From positions 620,001-684,000 of the forward strand of contig CBDFKJ010000009.1 in NCBI GenBank assembly GCA_965248805.1: 64,000 bases of DNA. Direction: 5' to 3'. Source of the DNA: CBDFKJ01 sp965248805 (lineage in GTDB: Bacteria > Pseudomonadota > Alphaproteobacteria > UBA6615). Positions 61,459 through 64,000 of this stretch are shown one piece after another (positions within the stretch are counted from its first letter, which is position 1; each line of letters begins with the position of its first letter). Both the position numbers and the translations under genes were made by a program. Below the pieces are notes generated by a model. The model did not search any database and had not been told where the DNA came from. It saw nothing but the letters and a program-made list of their open reading frames with translations.

Positions 61459-62832
61459 CTAACCCTTGGGCCAAACCGGATGGTGGTGGTCGATGATGTA
61501 CGGATGCTCGTGCCGCATCGGAGCGTGGCGGTGAGGATGGCGGTGTGGCTCCGGTTCCTCCCAGCCCTCATGATCATGCTGATGATGCTCATCATGGATA
61601 TGCGGGTGCTCGTGCTCCAGCCTCGCGTGCCAATGCTCCAGCGTGGCCGGATCGCCGGCGGGCCATAGAGCCACGGCAGCGACCGTCGATGACAGGGCAA
61701 CGACCGCGAGTACTGCGAAGGCGGCCGTCAAGCCGAACATCGCCCCAATCCAGCCGGCGAACGGATAGGCGATCAGCCAGCACCCGTGTGACAGCGCGAA
61801 CTGTGCCGCGTAGAGGCCTGGACGATCGCGCTTATGCGTGGAGCGCTTGAGCAGGCGACCCGACGGGGTCTGGATCAGCGAGGAGCCGGCACCCAGAACG
61901 AACCAGACCGCGAGCAGTGCGGGCCATGCCGGTTCGGTCAATCCGAGCAGCAGGCCGACGCCCAGGATCGCGCCGCCGGTAAGCATCAGCCGGCGATCCG
62001 GCAGGCGGTCCAGGAGAGGCGGCAGCATCAGAGCGACGGCCATCGATCCCGCTCCGAAGGCCGCAAAAGCGAGGGCGGTATCGCTTTCCGTGCCACCGAG
62101 GGCCTCGCGCACGTAAACCACGGTGTTGACGATGACCATGGCGCCGGCGGCCGCGGCCGCGAGGGAAAGCGCCAGCAAACCGCGCAGCCTCGGTGTCCCG
62201 ACGTAGGCGCGGATGCCAAAAGTGATGTGGTGCCAAACGGCGCCATCACGCTCGTAAGGCGTGGGCGACGGCAGCAGCACCGAATAAACGAGCAGCGCCG
62301 AGACCAGGAAGGCCAGGGCGTTCGCGGCAAACAGGGCGTCGTAGGTCATCACGACGAGCGCGGCGGCTGCGAGGGTCGGGCTCAACAAGTTCTCCAGGTC
62401 GTAGGCGAGCCGCGACAGGGAAAGCGCGCGCGTGTATCGGGCTTCGTCCGGCAGGATATCCGGGATGGTCGCCTGGAATGTCGGCGTGAAGCCGGCCGAG
62501 CAGGCGTTAAGTAGAAACATGAGAAGGTAGATTTGCCAGACTTCAGTGACGAAGGGCAGGCAGACGACGACACCGGCGCGTGCGAGATCGAGCGTGATGA
62601 GAAGTCTCTTGCGCGGCACATTGTGCGCGATCGCACCGACGATCGGCGCAATCCCAACATAGGCCAACATCTTGAGCGCGAGGGCAGTGCCCAGGACGGT
62701 CCCGGCGTCGCCGCCGGCGAGGGCGTAGGCGAGGAGCGCGAGTGCAATGGTCGTCAGGCCAGTGCCGATCAACGCGATAACTTGGGCGGTGAACAACCGG
62801 CGATAGGCGCTGTCCGCGAGTGGCGAGATCAT
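61459..62832 (-). CDS. MFS exporter with His-rich C-terminus (NreB-like)
   Basis: 457 residues with about 12 membrane helices (for example LFTAQVIALIGTGLTTIAL, LLALSLAAAAAGAMVIVNTV, FALSHGCWLIAYPFAGWIGA). The last 60 residues hold about 19 histidines in H-x-H runs (EHEHPHIHDEHHQHDHEG, EPHRHPHRHAPMRHEHPYI). NreB-type MFS transporters with such tails export nickel or cobalt. Starts 50 bp from the next minus-strand gene. Metal specificity is inference; the tail could also serve Zn. Confidence 0.85.
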   Translation of the reverse strand: MISPLADSAYRRLFTAQVIALIGTGLTTIALALLAYALAGGDAGTVLGTALALKMLAYVGIAPIVGAIAHNVPRKRLLITLDLARAGVVVCLPFVTEVWQIYLLMFLLNACSAGFTPTFQATIPDILPDEARYTRALSLSRLAYDLENLLSPTLAAAALVVMTYDALFAANALAFLVSALLVYSVLLPSPTPYERDGAVWHHITFGIRAYVGTPRLRGLLALSLAAAAAGAMVIVNTVVYVREALGGTESDTALAFAAFGAGSMAVALMLPPLLDRLPDRRLMLTGGAILGVGLLLGLTEPAWPALLAVWFVLGAGSSLIQTPSGRLLKRSTHKRDRPGLYAAQFALSHGCWLIAYPFAGWIGAMFGLTAAFAVLAVVALSSTVAAVALWPAGDPATLEHWHARLEHEHPHIHDEHHQHDHEGWEEPEPHRHPHRHAPMRHEHPYIIDHHHPVWPKG

Positions 62833-62881
62833 AACTGGAGGTTAGCGAAATTTCCGCGCCCGCCACAGCTTTCCGCACGCC

Positions 62882-63604
62882 TCATCGAGGTGGCGGTGCT
62901 GCCGGCTCGGCAAGGCCGCCTGAAGGCTCATCTGAGCCGATCGCCGCGCGTAGGCGCGCCATCAGTTCGTCGGCGGTGATGACACCGGAGGGCGACAGAT
63001 CGATGCCGGCGGAGCGCAGCATGCGCGCGGTCCAGGTGTTGCACGTGTTGAACAGGTGGAAGGTGCCGCGCGCGTCGTAGAAATAGCTGTCGGGGTACAG
63101 ACCGCGTGAGATGGGCGTGGCGCGGCCGCCGTCGGCGCGCTTGAAGTCGTCGGCGATGGCGCCGACCAGATGCCGAAACCCGTTTTCGCTCAGAGCTAAG
63201 AACACGACCTCCTGGTCTGCGTAGGTCCGCTCCGGTGCGCGGGCGCCGCCGGCCATATGCATCACCGCCGGCGTCGCCGTGAACGCAGCACCGAGCGTCA
63301 CGCCGAGCCTTTTCTCCTGGGCGGGATAGTAGGCTCGGTCGCCCCAGCCGAATTCGAGGAACGCCGCATCGGGAAAGTCGGCCGCCTCCGGCACCGAGCC
63401 GGTCACGACGAGCTCGCGGCGGGGGACGACGATCGAGGTGTGCCAGCCGTTGCTGACGATGCGGACAGCGTGGGTGCGCGGGCCGCTATCGGGCGGGGGC
63501 AACGCCGGTACCCCGGCGCACGCGGCCAGCCAGTCAGCGCAAGCGAGCCACGCCAGAGCGGCGATCGGGCGTCCCGCGCCGTAGCAGCCAGCGAATCGAG
63601 ACAT
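62882..63604 (-). CDS. DUF2459 (TIGR02117-type) exported protein
   Basis: 240 residues. The N-terminal segment AALAWLACADWLAACAGVPA has a lipobox-like LAAC-AG, suggesting a lipoprotein. The core VRIVSNGWHTSIVVPRRELV, FLEFGWGDRAYYPAQ, AVMHMAGG, YFYDARGTFHLFNTCNTWTA (Cys-Asn-Thr-Trp) and ARMLRSAGIDLSPSGVITAD matches DUF2459, a NlpC-like thiol family by its H and C positions, of unproven function. Confidence 0.85.
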   Translation of the reverse strand: MSRFAGCYGAGRPIAALAWLACADWLAACAGVPALPPPDSGPRTHAVRIVSNGWHTSIVVPRRELVVTGSVPEAADFPDAAFLEFGWGDRAYYPAQEKRLGVTLGAAFTATPAVMHMAGGARAPERTYADQEVVFLALSENGFRHLVGAIADDFKRADGGRATPISRGLYPDSYFYDARGTFHLFNTCNTWTARMLRSAGIDLSPSGVITADELMARLRAAIGSDEPSGGLAEPAAPPPR

Positions 63605-63716
63605 TACGGGTTTCTCATTCTGGAGACATCTGACTCACCACAATTGAAGATGGAAAATCAATTCTTGATTGACGTAACTCAGATCCGGTGCCTAGCATCG
63701 ACGGAGGAGGAACGAA

Positions 63717-64000
63717 GTGGGCCGTGTGACGGTGTTCGACCTGGCGGCGGAGGCCGGCGTGAGCTTGGCCACCGTCGACCGCGTTCTCAATGAACGGCCC
63801 GGTGCGGCGCGGACGACGATAGACCGCGTGCAGTCGGCAATGCGGCGGCTCAACTACACACGCGACATCTCCGCCGCCAATCTGGCCAAGAAGCGCACGT
63901 ATCCGATCCTGTTCGTCATTCCGTCCGGCACCAATGCGTTCATGCGCAACCTCGGGGCGGAGATCGACGGCTTCGCCAAGCATGCCGAGGCGTCCCGGGT
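63717..64000 (+). CDS. LacI-family transcriptional regulator, N-terminal part
   Basis: GTG 63717, with GGAGGAGG at 63703-63710. LacI HTH VTVFDLAAEAGVSLATVDRV and LNERPGAARTTIDRVQSAMR with the hinge helix DISAANLAKK, then the start of the periplasmic-binding-like core (YPILFVIPSGTNAFMRNLG). Cut by the window edge. Probably controls a sugar uptake operon beyond the window. Confidence 0.92.
   Translation, partial: MGRVTVFDLAAEAGVSLATVDRVLNERPGAARTTIDRVQSAMRRLNYTRDISAANLAKKRTYPILFVIPSGTNAFMRNLGAEIDGFAKHAEASR

Noticed and set aside
1..64000. rRNA, tRNA, riboswitch or replication origin
   Set aside because: No rRNA segment, tRNA cloverleaf, known riboswitch core or dnaA/repABC-type gene was recognised by eye; a covariance-model scan would be the deciding test.

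Overview
The window looks like an IS-riddled accessory region from a GC-rich alphaproteobacterium. This is an inference: DUF2274 and DUF736 conjugation genes, a ParB-methyltransferase prophage gene and small Lys/Arg-rich genes are all typical of Rhizobiales/Rhodospirillales. No rRNA or tRNA was recognised, so the taxon is not proven. I count at least 18 complete or broken insertion sequences. Many ordinary genes are interrupted by them, and in several cases the pre-insertion reading frame can be rebuilt exactly from the target duplications. || Layout. (1) 315-5489 is an intact five-gene operon: DUF2170 (YjfI), PspA/IM30 (YjfJ), a glutathionylspermidine-synthetase-like ATP-grasp ligase (YjfC), a carboxynorspermidine-decarboxylase-like PLP enzyme and a DUF3326 protein. 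It is the best candidate here for a poorly described system: a membrane-stress protein tied to synthesis of a polyamine-like conjugate. (2) 5552-15345 is a pile-up of IS6, IS3, IS21, IS5, IS427-type and IS1595 elements around a decayed pentapeptide-repeat gene and one small conserved gene. (3) 15345-18895 holds a truncated DUF2971 gene, a higBA toxin-antitoxin pair with an obvious operator, an array of 16 GGTTACC-cored repeats, a ParB-methyltransferase and a deleted phage head module. (4) 18896-26943 contains a broken defence operon on the minus strand (RHH regulator, MmeI-like methyltransferase, SF2 helicase), cut by IS3 and bounded by IS1182-type and IS1595 elements. (5) 27020-31739 carries ICE/plasmid remnants (RecD, DUF2285, ArdC-TrbI deletion junction, DUF2274, DUF736), a second higBA pair and a decayed AAA defence-type ATPase. 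(6) 31740-44202 holds nested IS elements, then a former catabolic/uptake operon (PotB-PotC-PotA-like ABC transporter, AcuI-like reductase, Rieske oxygenase). That operon was hit by IS630 three or four times and by IS5 once, and part of it is inverted between two IS630 copies. (7) 44280-54951 has a P-type ATPase remnant, small basic proteins, an acyl-CoA desaturase, a DEAD-box RNA helicase, an HprK-like kinase/PqqD protein beside a Tat-exported hexapeptide-repeat protein, and an AAA+ ATPase bracketed by two IS630 copies. (8) 55258-64000 has slipin and a broken NfeD gene, a broken cyclic-2,3-DPG-synthetase-like gene with intact carbamate kinase, a VOC gene split by an IS1182-type element, a His-rich MFS exporter, a DUF2459 protein and the start of a LacI-family regulator. 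|| How the parts work together. The intact units are the YjfIJC operon, the two higBA modules, the HprK/PqqD/Tat-peptide group and the flank genes at the right end. Most of the rest is in decay. The repeated IS families (IS630 x5, IS5 x3, IS3 x2, IS1595 x2, IS1182-type x3) supply homology for inversions and deletions, and at least one inversion and several deletions can be read directly from gene fragments.
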